A DNA stretch of 14,929 nt from an uncultured Lachnospiraceae bacterium (lineage in GTDB: Bacteria; Bacillota; Clostridia; Lachnospirales; Lachnospiraceae), in NCBI GenBank assembly GCA_910583835.1, contig CAJTYM010000064.1, positions 1 through 14,929 on the forward strand, read 5' to 3'. This document shows, one piece after another, positions 14,168 to 14,929 of the stretch. Position 1 is the stretch's first letter. Each line of letters begins with the position of its first letter. The position numbers were made by a program, and so were the translations under genes. Below the pieces are notes generated by a model that saw only the letters and a program-made list of their open reading frames with translations, was not told where the DNA came from and ran no database searches.

Positions 14168-14829
14168 TACAAAACCTCCATGCGGTAGCCAACCCTGGGA
14201 ACCGTCTTAATCACATCGCCAAAATCCAGTTTCTTCCTGAGGTTGCCCACATGGACGTCCACGGTCCTGCTCTCCCCCTCAAAATCCACGCCCCAGAGGA
14301 TGTTAAGCATCTGGTCCCGGGTAAGCACGCGGTTGCGGTACTTCCAAAACGTAAGCAGACAATTATATTCCATCGGCTGCAGGGAGATTTCCACGCCGTT
14401 TTTGGTAACTGTCCGGCTCTGCTCATTGATGACGACGTCGCGGATGCGTATCTCCGATTGCACATCTTTGCGAAAACGGTTTAATACCTTGTCTACCCGC
14501 ACCAACAATTCCAGCATCTCAAACGGCTTGACGATATAGTCTTCCGCACCGCTCCGCAAACCCTTGACCTTGCTGGGCAAATCGCCTTTCGCTGTCAGGT
14601 AGATGACCGGAATGCCATATCTTTTGAGTTCCTCTAACAGTTCAAATCCATCCTTGCCCGGCAGCATGATGTCCAGCAGCGCTAAATCGTAATCACGATT
14701 CTCCATTAAATGGCGGCTGAACTGCTCCCCATCAAAAAAGGGTACCGGCTCATAGCCTGCAATCTCCAGATTCATGCAGATTAAGTCATTGATGGCTGCC
14801 TCATCTTCAATCACTAATATTTTTTCCAT
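14167..14829 (-). CDS. OmpR/PhoB-family response regulator (220 aa)
   Basis: The receiver domain (1-118) has the acidic pocket E8-D9-E10, phospho-acceptor D53 in LLDIMLPGKDG, T79 and K101. The C-terminal winged-helix domain (about 126-220) contains SLQPMEYNCLLTFW, the recognition segment RTVDVHVGNLRKKL and the ending VIKTVPRVGYRM. The length is standard. ATG 14829 follows GCGGGGA by about 8 bases; the frame is open to an earlier codon at 14853 without a better site. It is the first gene of the cluster and likely controls it, with the direct repeats at 12812-12862 as a candidate target. Confidence 0.96.
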   Translation of the reverse strand: MEKILVIEDEAAINDLICMNLEIAGYEPVPFFDGEQFSRHLMENRDYDLALLDIMLPGKDGFELLEELKRYGIPVIYLTAKGDLPSKVKGLRSGAEDYIVKPFEMLELLVRVDKVLNRFRKDVQSEIRIRDVVINEQSRTVTKNGVEISLQPMEYNCLLTFWKYRNRVLTRDQMLNILWGVDFEGESRTVDVHVGNLRKKLDFGDVIKTVPRVGYRMEVL

Positions 14830-14869
14830 AATAGAATCCCCGCTTGCTTTCAATATCTGTAATGGTTTT

Positions 14870-14906
14870 ATTATAAGATGCCAGGGTCGAATAAAAAGTT
14901 TTTATT
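14870..14906 (-). promoter_or_regulatory. Candidate promoter of the response-regulator operon
   Basis: A perfect TATAAT (14870-14875, minus strand) lies 40 bases upstream of the start codon. No good -35 exists at 16-18 bases: only TTTTTA or CTTTTT. An AT-only perfect palindrome, AATAAAAA-G-TTTTTATT (14890-14906), covers that position. A weak -35 with a palindrome over it suggests activator dependence, possibly autoregulation, or could simply be AT-rich sequence. Confidence 0.45.
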
Positions 14907-14929
14907 TAATCCTGCCCTTAGCACCTTGA

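Noticed and set aside
286..14908. Shared AAAAAGTTTTTATTTA in the tRNA-Ser promoter spacer (minus strand, 285-301) and at 14893-14908 (plus strand).
   Set aside because: Low-complexity A/T tracts match easily, the strands and contexts differ, and there is no further flanking similarity.
14905..14929. Possible 3' end of another minus-strand gene at the right edge (a short open frame ending in TAA).
   Set aside because: Fewer than ten codons are present, with no recognisable protein or terminator, so it cannot be supported.

Overview
The window reads as chromosome of a low-to-mid GC Firmicute, most probably a gut Lachnospiraceae (class Clostridia). The grounds are strong AGGAGG-type ribosome binding sites, consensus TTGACA-17-TATAAT promoters, a two-subunit [4Fe-4S] fumarase, a YozG-type XRE/DUF2975 pair and a lipoprotein-containing two-component/ABC cluster. 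The family assignment comes from protein recognition by eye, not from a search. No phage, transposase, CRISPR array or integrase gene is visible.

Left end (1-1500): on the minus strand a tRNA-Ser(GCU) gene with its own consensus promoter is followed by a second strong promoter and leader that run off the left edge, probably into an rRNA operon. Between the tRNA promoter and the next gene lie a 17-bp perfect inverted repeat and two spaced GGTAA/TTACC palindromes. One plus-strand gene (583-1413) follows, encoding a methionine- and glutamate-rich protein of unknown function that ends in an intrinsic terminator.

Middle (1500-6730), all minus strand: in transcription order DUF2975 membrane protein, XRE regulator and DUF4173/DUF4153 membrane protein form an operon with a consensus promoter and a likely operator. 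Next come a membrane diguanylate cyclase with its own consensus promoter, then fumarase alpha and beta subunits. The DUF4173-type gene starts with an in-frame 30-bp tandem repeat.

Right part (6757-14829), all minus strand: an eight-gene cluster reads OmpR-type response regulator, sensor kinase, large lipoprotein, two ABC-2-type permeases, an ABC ATPase, a signal-peptide/CARDB-like/C-terminal-anchor surface protein, and a single-pass protein whose outer domain resembles a MacB/FtsX periplasmic core without the permease part. The genes overlap or are tightly spaced, except for a 125-bp regulatory gap before the lipoprotein gene and a 44-bp gap before the ATPase gene. The likely logic is a sensor pair controlling an envelope-located ABC system with dedicated extracellular accessory proteins. 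Substrate and signal cannot be read from sequence. This cluster is the best candidate here for an incompletely described system.

A 17-nt sequence is repeated exactly upstream of both the fumarase alpha gene and the ABC ATPase gene, at a similar distance from the start codon, and has no assigned function.
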